Below, piece by piece: positions 16,911 to 25,270 of a stretch of DNA of 64,000 bases. The DNA lies in the NCBI RefSeq assembly GCF_012844305.1, contig NZ_JABANE010000018.1:1-64000 (forward strand), in the 5' to 3' direction. Numbering within the stretch: the stretch's first letter is position 1; each line of letters begins with the position of its first letter. Below the pieces are notes generated by a model. The model was not told the origin of the DNA and searched no databases. It saw only the letters and a program-made list of their open reading frames with translations. Both the position numbers and the translations under genes were made by a program. This DNA is from Flammeovirga aprica JL-4 (GTDB lineage Bacteria > Bacteroidota > Bacteroidia > Cytophagales > Flammeovirgaceae).

Positions 16911-17717
16911 CTAAAAATCAAAGGTTTCAGGATCTGGCCCCACACGTTTGCCTTCGTTCATCTCTGCAATTTGATCCATATCTTCTTTTGATAATTCAAA
17001 ATCAAAAATCTGATAATTTGCTTCAATTCTTGATGGAGTAACTGACTTTGGCAATGCATTCACACCTCTTTGTAAGTGCCATCTCAACATCACTTGAGCA
17101 GTAGATTTATTGTACTTTTCACCAATTGCAGTCAGCGTTTCATCTTGGAATAAAGCTGCCTGCATCAATGGTCCCCAAGCCTGTACTTGAATTCCTCTTT
17201 CTTTACAGTAAGCAATTAAGTCCGCTTGCTGTAATTTAGGATGAATTTCAATTTGGTTGATGGCAGGTACAACTCCAGACTCCTCTAAATCTTTTAGGTG
17301 ATGAGGGTTGAAGTTAGAAACACCAATGGATTTGATTAAACCTGATTTTTGTAATTCAATTAATTGATCCCATGCTTTCACATAACCTTTTGCAGGCCAG
17401 TGGATCAAATATAAATCGATATAATCTAACTGTAGTTTATTCAAACTTAATTTTAATGCTTCTTCAGCATTCTCATTTCTAATATCCTCATTCCAAAGCT
17501 TAGTTGTGATAAACAATTCTTCTCTTGGAATACCAGATTCTTTGATCGCTTGACCCACACCTTCCTCATTTTCATAAATCATAGCGGTGTCAATGTGACG
17601 ATAACCTGCTTTTAAAGCGGCCAATACAGCTTGTTTTACTTCTTCGTCTTTTGATAAATAGGTACCAAAACCAAGGCTAGGGATTTTATTCCCGTCATTT
17701 AGGTTCATCATTTTCAC
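16911..17717 (-). CDS. Aldo/keto reductase
   Basis: A 268-residue NADPH-dependent oxidoreductase with a TIM barrel. The catalytic tetrad is visible: Asp43 and Tyr48 (HIDTAMIYEN), Lys73 (TTKLWN) and His106 (LIHWP). The cofactor-binding end, LPKSVTPSRIEAN, is also present. It resembles the 2,5-diketo-gluconate-reductase-like (AKR5) group. It lies 8 bases after the epimerase gene and is the last gene of the mannosidase operon, so a sugar or sugar-derived carbonyl is a plausible substrate. It appears cytoplasmic, with no signal peptide. Confidence 0.92.
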   Translation of the reverse strand: MKMMNLNDGNKIPSLGFGTYLSKDEEVKQAVLAALKAGYRHIDTAMIYENEEGVGQAIKESGIPREELFITTKLWNEDIRNENAEEALKLSLNKLQLDYIDLYLIHWPAKGYVKAWDQLIELQKSGLIKSIGVSNFNPHHLKDLEESGVVPAINQIEIHPKLQQADLIAYCKERGIQVQAWGPLMQAALFQDETLTAIGEKYNKSTAQVMLRWHLQRGVNALPKSVTPSRIEANYQIFDFELSKEDMDQIAEMNEGKRVGPDPETFDF

Positions 17718-17725
17718 TTAAATTT

Positions 17726-18976
17726 TTATTTATGGTCTCTTGTTAAAAATCGTATCATTTCTATTGTATGATAAGTAGATTTCCCTATGCTTCCTTTTAA
17801 TTCAGAAGTGATCGGCTGATCATCTTTTGAAGCATAAAAATATTCTCCTCCATATTTACGGTCAGCAAATGTATTAAAGAAATATTGTTCAAACAAATGT
17901 CTTTCGTCATCATATTTACCTTCATACAGCGATAGGGCAATAATAGCTTCAGCGTGTTGCCACCAAGTCTTTCTGTCATCTAGTACTTTAGAAGTATTAG
18001 GATTAAATTCAGAATAAAAACCGTTTTGTATTTTTCCGTGATGGAAAATATTTTTCTGTAGGGTGATATCTATAATTTCCTGACCTAATCTCTCATAATT
18101 CTCTTTCTGTTCTACAGATAAAAAAGGAAATTTTGAGGCTCTTAATAATAAAGCTGATAGTTGAAAATTATGGCCAACAGTTACACTAAAGTTCATCGAA
18201 CCATCTTCTTTAACTTTAGGAGTCCAATCATCGTTTAATTGTACATTTACCCATTCCGTCTTAGAATTCCATCCATATCGATAAAGTAGATCAAGATTTT
18301 CTTTAATTTGATTCTCATAGAAGGCCCTGTTTTCTTGATCGGCCTCCCAAAGGTTAATCATATATGCTGTAAGTGGGTACATGAGTGATTGTAATGATTT
18401 TGAACCTGAAACCGGCCCAGACTCAATGTTATATTCACCCCATAAACCACCTGCTTCTTTATCTCTGAACCTTGTTATAAAACCTTTGTGCAATTGATGT
18501 AAAATTGGTAGTGTTTCAAGGTCGTGCGTTTGACGGTAAAGCTCAGAAAGTCCACACAAACCATAAGCTTGTTGCCAAACATCAAGCTTATTTTGCCCGC
18601 CGGCTTTTTGGTTTTCGACAAAGGAATGAGAATAATACCCAGCCTTTGAGTTACCTATTAAATGTTTCTTCTGAAAAGTAGCTACTGCTTTTGCTTTATT
18701 TAAATAAGAAGGATTATACCTTGAGGCAAACGAAAGTCCATAGATCAAACGGCTTGATGCTACAGTGTACACTTTGTCGGAAATAACTTTTCCTTCATTA
18801 TCAATTTCTGAATAGTAAGTTTCTAGTTCATTGCTCCAAGCATTTTTCTCAAAAAAGTCAATCAATTGTTTTGTTTCATTCCTATAGAAGTCCTTATCGG
18901 ATACTTTATTATCAGGCTTTGAACATCTAAAAAATAGGAGGGAAGTAAGTAAGATAGTACAGTATTTAATTTTCAT
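17726..18976 (-). CDS. AGE-family sugar epimerase/isomerase, lipoprotein
   Basis: A 416-residue protein with a lipobox (FFRC, Cys18) and an (alpha/alpha)6 barrel of the N-acylglucosamine 2-epimerase superfamily. Conserved histidines are His269 (VGHNFQLSALLL), His341 (WWQHAEAI) and His403 (KGSIGKSTYHTIEM). Members interconvert GlcNAc/ManNAc, mannose/fructose or glucose/mannose ends of disaccharides. The adjacent beta-mannosidase favours a mannose or mannosyl-disaccharide substrate. The envelope location is unusual, since most AGE enzymes are cytoplasmic. Confidence 0.85.
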   Translation of the reverse strand: MKIKYCTILLTSLLFFRCSKPDNKVSDKDFYRNETKQLIDFFEKNAWSNELETYYSEIDNEGKVISDKVYTVASSRLIYGLSFASRYNPSYLNKAKAVATFQKKHLIGNSKAGYYSHSFVENQKAGGQNKLDVWQQAYGLCGLSELYRQTHDLETLPILHQLHKGFITRFRDKEAGGLWGEYNIESGPVSGSKSLQSLMYPLTAYMINLWEADQENRAFYENQIKENLDLLYRYGWNSKTEWVNVQLNDDWTPKVKEDGSMNFSVTVGHNFQLSALLLRASKFPFLSVEQKENYERLGQEIIDITLQKNIFHHGKIQNGFYSEFNPNTSKVLDDRKTWWQHAEAIIALSLYEGKYDDERHLFEQYFFNTFADRKYGGEYFYASKDDQPITSELKGSIGKSTYHTIEMIRFLTRDHK

Positions 18977-19092
18977 ATTTCAATTTATATTTATTTATTC
19001 TCAAAGTTAAGACGAGTTCTATTAATCACAAAACCCATCAAAAACCCATAGTCAAATTTTGGGCTTTTGATGGATTATTTAGTAGACCGAAA

Positions 19093-21726
19093 TTATTTTA
19101 CCAATTCAGTCATAGTTTGTTGAAGATGTTTGAATTCTAAATTATTCTTAGAGATTTTTTCATTCACTCTACTTGAAATGAGTACCTCCATTTTTTGATT
19201 TGGCAATAAGTCGAAATAATTATTAGTCAAATCCACATTATCTTGATTAACTTCTATAAATAAATTCTTCACCAGTTTGTCTGTTGAAACTGTCACTAAT
19301 AAATCATTCCCTTTTTCTTCGAAAGTATATTCTAACTGTGGTTGAGGTAGTTTCAACTCTTTTTGCATCACAAAGTAATGATAGTCAGTGTCAATTAAAA
19401 CACCTCCATTTTTAAGAGTAGTTACAACTAAAATCCCATTTTTGTCTTTTTCCTTCAACGCTTCCCTCAACGTAGTGGTAAATACTTCTGTGGTATTATT
19501 TTCTTTAATCTCTTCTACTGTTTTAGAAAAATCAAAAAGCTCATTCCCTTTAAAATCGATCAACTTTACCGTCAAATCTGATACCGACTGAACTGCTACA
19601 TCTGAAGCAATCTTTACCGAAAGGTTTTTCTCATCATGATTTACGATTAATGAAGTATTCTTATTCACTTCTTTTGCAAAATATTGCAATGCTTTCCATT
19701 CACCATAATAGTCCATTGAAGACCATGAAGCTACCGGCCAGCAATCATTCAGTTGCCAATACAACGACCCCATGCAGTAAGGCATTTTTTCGCGGTGTGC
19801 CTGAATAGCAGCATAAATACTTTCTGCCTGAAGCAACTGTCCTACATAAAGGAAATCCTCAAAATCAGCAGGTACCTGATATTGATCCTCCATATATTTT
19901 TTGATTCTCAAATTCCCAATACCGCTTCTTTGATGAGAGGCCATCACTTCCGACTCAATATCATAGTCTTCAGGAATAGTATATTTCTTTACTGATTTGA
20001 ATTCAGGGAAAGATTGGAAACCGTATTCACTCATAAAACGTCCAATGTACTTCCTGAAATCTGAGAAAGGATGTTCACCGTGCCAAACACCCCAATAGTG
20101 CATATCTCCTGAACGATGCTCGTAATGTGCAACTTCACCATCACCGCCAGTAGGAGAGGAACGCCAGTAAAACTGATTGTCTGTATAATCTTTCACTACA
20201 TCAGGCAATATTTCATGAAATACTTTCTCATAGTCACCCCAAATCTCAGCTCTTTGTGCAACAGTATATTGTTGTTTCCAGCCCCAGCCCATTTTTTCTT
20301 CACCAGGCGCCCAAGCCATCTCCATTTCATTATTGCCACACCAAATAGCAATACTTGCATGGTTTCTTAATCGCTTTACATTATCTACAGCTTCTTGCTT
20401 TACATTTTCTAAAAATGCTTTATCGCCCGGATACATTGAGCAGGCAAACATGAAGTCTTGCCAAACAAGAATACCCTTTTCATCACATAGATCATAGAAA
20501 ATGTCATTCTCATAAATACCACCTCCCCAAACTCTCAGCATATTCATATTAGCATCAAGAGTGGATTGGATCATATGATGATAGGTAGAGTCTGAAACTC
20601 TTGGCAAGAATAAGTCATTAGGAATATAGTTGGCACCTTTAACAAATACAGGTCTGCCATTCACTTCAAAATAAAAACTTTTACCTTTACCATCTTCATC
20701 AGGCTTTTGTACTATTTTGATGTCCCTTAAACCGATTCTTTCCTGATGTACATCAAGCAGGTTTTGACCGTTGTAAAGTTCAACTTCTAATTGATATAAA
20801 TAAGGTTCACCAAGATTGGCAGTCCACCATAATTTTGGATTGTTAATGGTAAAATGCTGTTGAACACTTTTGATTGACGTTTCGACTTCTCTTTGATCAA
20901 CTACTTTTCCATCCAACTTAGCCACCAATCTTAATGGCTGATTTGAAGATTGATCAAGTTCAGTTACAAGTGTGACTTCAGCTTTGTCCTGATTTGTATT
21001 TTGCTGTACTAAAACATTATCGATTTTGTTGTTGTCCCACATTTGTAATGTAACCTCTCTCCAAATACCTGAAGTTACTAATCTTGGGCCCCAATCCCAG
21101 CCATAATGATATCCCGCTTTACGCGTAAAAATAGAAACCTGTTTGTCTCCTAACTCACCAATTTCCGATTGATCATTAATAGCAGGTAGTGCATACCCAT
21201 GTTTATCCAATGCTTTTAGCCCTTCTTGAATAGGAGATTCTAACACCACTTTCAGTGTATTCTCACCTTCTACCAAGTAGGATTTAATATCAAAATCCCA
21301 TTCTCTAAACATATTATCTGTACGGCCCACTTTCTGATTATTAAGATAAATACTTCCATAGGTATCTATTCCATCAAAGTGAAGCTGAATATGCTGGTGT
21401 TTTAATGTAGAAGCATCGATCTTAAAACTAGTTTTATAAACCCAGTCTTCCTTATCTACCCATTGCACACTTCTTTCATTCATACGGTAATAAGGATCAT
21501 CAATCTTACCGTTAAGCATAAGGTCTGTATGTACGGTGCCCGGAACTTCGGCTTTCATCCATTCAGCTTCTGTGACTTGTTTGAACTGCCAATTTTCCGC
21601 TAATGTGATCGTTTGTTTATTCATTTTTTGATTTTGATTTACTTTGTGACAAGAGGTCAAAAAAATTAAGCTAATACTTAATATACTTGTGAGTAGTTGT
21701 AGTTGATAGTATTTGTACATCGGCAT
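19093..21726 (-). CDS. Beta-mannosidase (GH2), lipoprotein
   Basis: An 877-residue exo-glycosidase with a lipobox (LTSC, Cys26). The order is a jelly-roll domain (about 40-210), an Ig-like domain, a TIM barrel (about 345-680) and C-terminal beta domains. Acid/base Glu467 sits in WCGNNEME and nucleophile Glu567 in SEYGFQSFP; YWQLNDCWP follows, all typical of GH2 mannosidases. It would remove terminal beta-mannose from manno-oligosaccharides in the periplasm. It heads a minus-strand operon with the epimerase (116 bases later) and the reductase. ATG codons at 21726 and 21720 are alternative starts. Confidence 0.93.
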   Translation of the reverse strand: MPMYKYYQLQLLTSILSISLIFLTSCHKVNQNQKMNKQTITLAENWQFKQVTEAEWMKAEVPGTVHTDLMLNGKIDDPYYRMNERSVQWVDKEDWVYKTSFKIDASTLKHQHIQLHFDGIDTYGSIYLNNQKVGRTDNMFREWDFDIKSYLVEGENTLKVVLESPIQEGLKALDKHGYALPAINDQSEIGELGDKQVSIFTRKAGYHYGWDWGPRLVTSGIWREVTLQMWDNNKIDNVLVQQNTNQDKAEVTLVTELDQSSNQPLRLVAKLDGKVVDQREVETSIKSVQQHFTINNPKLWWTANLGEPYLYQLEVELYNGQNLLDVHQERIGLRDIKIVQKPDEDGKGKSFYFEVNGRPVFVKGANYIPNDLFLPRVSDSTYHHMIQSTLDANMNMLRVWGGGIYENDIFYDLCDEKGILVWQDFMFACSMYPGDKAFLENVKQEAVDNVKRLRNHASIAIWCGNNEMEMAWAPGEEKMGWGWKQQYTVAQRAEIWGDYEKVFHEILPDVVKDYTDNQFYWRSSPTGGDGEVAHYEHRSGDMHYWGVWHGEHPFSDFRKYIGRFMSEYGFQSFPEFKSVKKYTIPEDYDIESEVMASHQRSGIGNLRIKKYMEDQYQVPADFEDFLYVGQLLQAESIYAAIQAHREKMPYCMGSLYWQLNDCWPVASWSSMDYYGEWKALQYFAKEVNKNTSLIVNHDEKNLSVKIASDVAVQSVSDLTVKLIDFKGNELFDFSKTVEEIKENNTTEVFTTTLREALKEKDKNGILVVTTLKNGGVLIDTDYHYFVMQKELKLPQPQLEYTFEEKGNDLLVTVSTDKLVKNLFIEVNQDNVDLTNNYFDLLPNQKMEVLISSRVNEKISKNNLEFKHLQQTMTELVK

Positions 21727-21931
21727 ATTTATTACATTAAAAAGTTAGAATTGTATCTCTCACAAATTTATTATTATAGAGTACTAGGAATGGGTAATTT
21801 TTATTTTTATTAGAGGTATATCAAAAAGAAAAGGTAAAAAATAGACATCTTAAATAGGTAAATTTTTATCATTTCTGATAAATATGACACTGTAGAGAAA
21901 TTCAGAAATAGTACTACTTGAAAAGTAAGAA

Positions 21932-21967
21932 GAAAAAAAGACTTCCAAATAAACTCATTTGAAAGTC
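21932..21967 (-). terminator. Terminator of the VOC gene
   Basis: An 11-bp stem with one mismatch (gacttccaaat with atttgaaagtc) is followed on the minus strand by seven T. A second small palindrome, gaagtt-ggt-aacttc, lies between it and the stop codon. Confidence 0.7.
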
Positions 21968-21993
21968 TTAAATTTGAAGTTGGTAACTTCTTA

Positions 21994-22506
21994 TTATTCA
22001 GTTTTGTAATTATTATAAGCCTTTCCATTAGGGAAAGAAACAAGTTCCAGTTGCATACCCCAAGGCGATAAAAAATAAACCCAAGTTTCACCGGCACTAG
22101 GTCCTTCAGTCATAATAGTAGGTTCACCTTGAACTTCCAATCCTTGATCCTTAAGATACTGTACAGCCAAGTCCATATCTTCTACATAAAAAGCCAAATG
22201 CCTTCCACCCCAATCACAATTTTTGGGCATTTTTTGCTCTTGCTCACCTTCTGGTGAAACATATTCGAAGATCTCAATATTAGAGCCATTGCCACATTGT
22301 ACAATTGCGATATCAGGGATTTTTGTTCTAGGATGCAAGCCAAGATGCTTTTTCATCCAATCATCATCTGATGCAAAAGGGCCTATTTTATAGCTCACTT
22401 CTGCACCAATCACATTAACAAAAAAATCTACTGCCTCCTTCAAATTCGGTACAGTAAATCCAAAATGATCGATTCCTTTTTTTCCTGGTATTCCTTTACT
22501 TTCCAT
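21994..22506 (-). CDS. VOC-family protein (glyoxalase/bleomycin-resistance-like)
   Basis: A 170-residue protein with two beta-alpha-beta-beta-beta modules. Metal ligands are in the usual places: His14 (IDHFGFTV), Glu78 (IEIFEY), His103 (GRHLAFYV) and Glu154 (MQLELVSFP). The closing strand follows SPWG, as is common in lyase- and dioxygenase-like members. Substrate is unknown. It has no signal peptide and its own terminator. It lies upstream of the mannosidase operon on the same strand, with no clear link to it. Confidence 0.85.
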   Translation of the reverse strand: MESKGIPGKKGIDHFGFTVPNLKEAVDFFVNVIGAEVSYKIGPFASDDDWMKKHLGLHPRTKIPDIAIVQCGNGSNIEIFEYVSPEGEQEQKMPKNCDWGGRHLAFYVEDMDLAVQYLKDQGLEVQGEPTIMTEGPSAGETWVYFLSPWGMQLELVSFPNGKAYNNYKTE

Positions 22507-22902
22507 ATCTCATTACCAAAAATATTATACTAATTACTTGGATAAACCCCTTATTTCAAATCTATAAAAAATGAAGTAAGATAAAATCTCAAGCCTAAGT
22601 AATTCATATTTAGTTTCTAAACAACTCACAGGAAGGGACTTAAAGTAGATCTTTCTCTTCTGAATTTCTGTTTTTTGTGTTTTTTTGAATAAAAATAAAG
22701 TAAATGCATACTTTTATTACATATACAAAAGCAATAAAAATTTGTACTAAACTAATAGAATTTAAGTATTTAACCTTTCTAATAACAAATTTTACATCAA
22801 TTTCTCAATTCAGTTTACATAAGTAATTTCTCTTCGCTGAATTATTATTCCTAAAGGAGGGGTTAAAAGGTGTGTTCGATAACATTTGAAAATAAACCTA
22901 AT
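22507..22902. other. Intergenic region upstream of the LruC gene
   Basis: About 395 AT-rich bases between divergent genes. I see no gene or clear TAnnTTTG element. Close to the LruC gene is an unusually strong Shine-Dalgarno-like AAAGGAGG (22853-22860), followed at 22870 by a GTG that is in frame with the gene. Such sites are rare in this phylum; it may be chance. Confidence 0.4.
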
Positions 22903-24909
22903 ATGAAGACCCAATATCTAAAATACTTACTACCGCTGTTTATCTTTTGGTCATGTACTACGACCATCGATGAAGACGCTCCCGCAATATCGAGCGATCA
23001 AGACCAAACATCCAATTCCACTTTAGCTGATGTGACTGTACCAGAAGGTTTTGATTATTCCACAGACAGAGACTTACACATCAAAGTCACTTCGCCAAAC
23101 TATCCACGTAAAAGTATGCTGAGACTTTATTATATAGATAATAAAGACCAGAAAGTGGAGATCCAAAATGCTGTTTCAACTGATCAAGGTGCTTTTGAAA
23201 CCCATGTTACAGTACCTTCTTATGTTGAAAAACTTTACATGACAAAAAATGCCGTTGGGCTTATCTGGGAACAGGAAGTAAATGTTATCTCTAACTTTTT
23301 AAGTTTTACATTTGACGAAAACGCTACCTTAATTGATGCTTTTGCTTACGATCAATTTTCATCTAACGGAAGAACTAAGAATTCATGTGAAGATTATTTA
23401 GTAGCCATCAATGGTAAAGGAAAAGCCTTCACAATACATCAAGAAAACGATTATACGATTACTGAATATCCAGACATTTATGAGAAGAGTTATGCGATGG
23501 CATATGATCAGGAAAATGATGTGATGTACTATGATGTAAAAGGAAATTTATACAGTCATACTTTGTCCACAGGGGTTTCTGTTTTAATCGATACTATGAG
23601 AACTACAGATAATAACCTTAATAATGGTTATCCAAGAATGACAATGAAAGACGGTAAGTTATACATCGGAACAAAAGGAGCCTATGCCATTCTTGATCCT
23701 TCTACTGGAGCTGTTCTAAAAAATATCTCGGTTCAAAATCTTCCAGACAATAAAAACGCTGGCGGTGATTTGGTTTTCGATTCAAATGGTGAACTTTATC
23801 AAGCATGTAGCGGAGGTTTGTATCACTTAGCCATGAATGCTGATACTACAGTATACACTGCAACAAGAATCAGTGCCGACAACTTTCCATATTATTTGAC
23901 AGGTGTGGCCATTGACCGTTTTGACAACATTTATGTATCAACGAATGGTAAAAATTCTAAGATCATCAGAATGGATAAAAAAGATGGATCATATGCGATT
24001 GTAAAGAGATATGACCGCAATATTAATGACCTTGCTGCCTTTATCTGTTCGGAAGATGACTTCGTGAATGATGATGCTGACGGTGACGGTATCAGCGATG
24101 GTTTTGATGAATATCCTAATGATTCTACGATGGCATTTAATAACTACTATCCGGGTAGAAATGGTTTCGGTACATATGCTTTTGAAGATTTATATCCGAA
24201 TGAAGGAGATTATGATTTCAATGATGTAATCGTTCATTACAGACATAACTACATTACAAACGCAAGAAATGAGGTTGTGAAAATGGAATCGAAATACATC
24301 GCTAAAAGTGTGAAGGCCGCTTTCAATTCTGGTTTCGGTATTGCCCTGCCATTCCACATCGACTCTTTAGCTTCAGTGACAGGTTCTATTCTTAATACAA
24401 ACCTAGTCTCGCTGAATGCCAAAGGAACAGAGACCGGTGTAAGTGATGAACATCCTGTGGTAATTGTGTTTGATAATCAAAATTCAATTGTTACAAATAA
24501 TGGCGACATCAAGTACAGTGATGTGATCAGTATGGAAATGAGTTTCACGGCACCAATCTCAGTACAAACACTAGGTTTTGCAGATTTCAATCCATTTATC
24601 TTCGCCAATGTCAGAGATAGAGAAATCCACTTACCAGGAGGTGAACCAACCATCAAGTTCAATACCGCTTACAGAACAGCGGGTGACGATGCAGGAGATT
24701 TCAAAACAACTTCTGGACACCCTTGGGGATTGAGTATTACACATAAATTCCATCCTCCAAAGGAGAACATCGACATCACAAGAGCTTACAATAATTTTGT
24801 AAGGTTTGTGACCTCCAACGGTCTTTCTTTCAGAAATTGGTATACCGATGATGAAGGGAATAGAAATACAGATAAAATGTATTTAGACCTTGAAGCCGTA
24901 GAAGATTAG
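22903..24909 (+). CDS. LruC-domain lipoprotein with TSP3-like calcium motif
   Basis: The product is 668 residues from the ATG at 22903, chosen because it gives a clean lipoprotein signal (WSC, Cys18); an in-frame GTG at 22870 would add 11 polar residues. The N-terminal half looks like an Ig-like domain and a propeller. Near residue 400 is a DxDGDGxxDxxD-type calcium-binding stretch (DADGDGISDGFDEYPND), followed by the LruC domain starting around YAFEDLYPNEGDYDFNDV and running to the end. Such proteins are thought to be cell-surface or exopolymer associated; function is unknown. Confidence 0.8.
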   Translation: MKTQYLKYLLPLFIFWSCTTTIDEDAPAISSDQDQTSNSTLADVTVPEGFDYSTDRDLHIKVTSPNYPRKSMLRLYYIDNKDQKVEIQNAVSTDQGAFETHVTVPSYVEKLYMTKNAVGLIWEQEVNVISNFLSFTFDENATLIDAFAYDQFSSNGRTKNSCEDYLVAINGKGKAFTIHQENDYTITEYPDIYEKSYAMAYDQENDVMYYDVKGNLYSHTLSTGVSVLIDTMRTTDNNLNNGYPRMTMKDGKLYIGTKGAYAILDPSTGAVLKNISVQNLPDNKNAGGDLVFDSNGELYQACSGGLYHLAMNADTTVYTATRISADNFPYYLTGVAIDRFDNIYVSTNGKNSKIIRMDKKDGSYAIVKRYDRNINDLAAFICSEDDFVNDDADGDGISDGFDEYPNDSTMAFNNYYPGRNGFGTYAFEDLYPNEGDYDFNDVIVHYRHNYITNARNEVVKMESKYIAKSVKAAFNSGFGIALPFHIDSLASVTGSILNTNLVSLNAKGTETGVSDEHPVVIVFDNQNSIVTNNGDIKYSDVISMEMSFTAPISVQTLGFADFNPFIFANVRDREIHLPGGEPTIKFNTAYRTAGDDAGDFKTTSGHPWGLSITHKFHPPKENIDITRAYNNFVRFVTSNGLSFRNWYTDDEGNRNTDKMYLDLEAVED

Positions 24910-24935
24910 ATTTCAAGTTTCATAAAGTGTAATGG

Positions 24936-24966
24936 AAAGGCCATCATAATTTGATGGTCTTTTTTC
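24936..24966 (+). terminator. Terminator of the LruC gene
   Basis: The stem aggccatca with tgatggtct (one G-U pair) is followed by TTTTTT. Confidence 0.75.
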
Positions 24967-25270
24967 ATAAGTACTAAGCCAAAAATAAATGATAATTAAT
25001 TCTTAGTTATTTTTTGTGAGTACAACGCTCAAAAACGTATAAATAGTGCTTCTATTTAAAGTTTTTGCAAGGCAGTAATCGAAAAAAATAATATGAATTA
25101 GTATTATATAATTTTGTCTTAGTGCTTATCTACTTCAATCCAATCATCAAAGGGTAAAATATAGTTTAAATATTTTTGGCTTGGTATCAAGTAAAAAAGG
25201 AAAAAGTATATCTTTGAGTTACTTAATAAGTAAAACTAATAAAATGCTTAAGAACTTCATTCTAACTATA
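24967..25270. other. Intergenic region before the BspA-like gene
   Basis: AT-rich and without a convincing gene. A TTG at 25181 opens a frame that joins the downstream gene, but the signal peptide points to the ATG at 25271. TATATAATTTTG at 25105-25116 contains TAATTTTG, a possible -7 element. Confidence 0.35.

Noticed and set aside
21810..22097. A 95-codon minus-strand frame overlapping the end of the VOC gene
   Set aside because: It is a shifted frame of the VOC gene extended through AT-rich intergenic DNA and its terminator.
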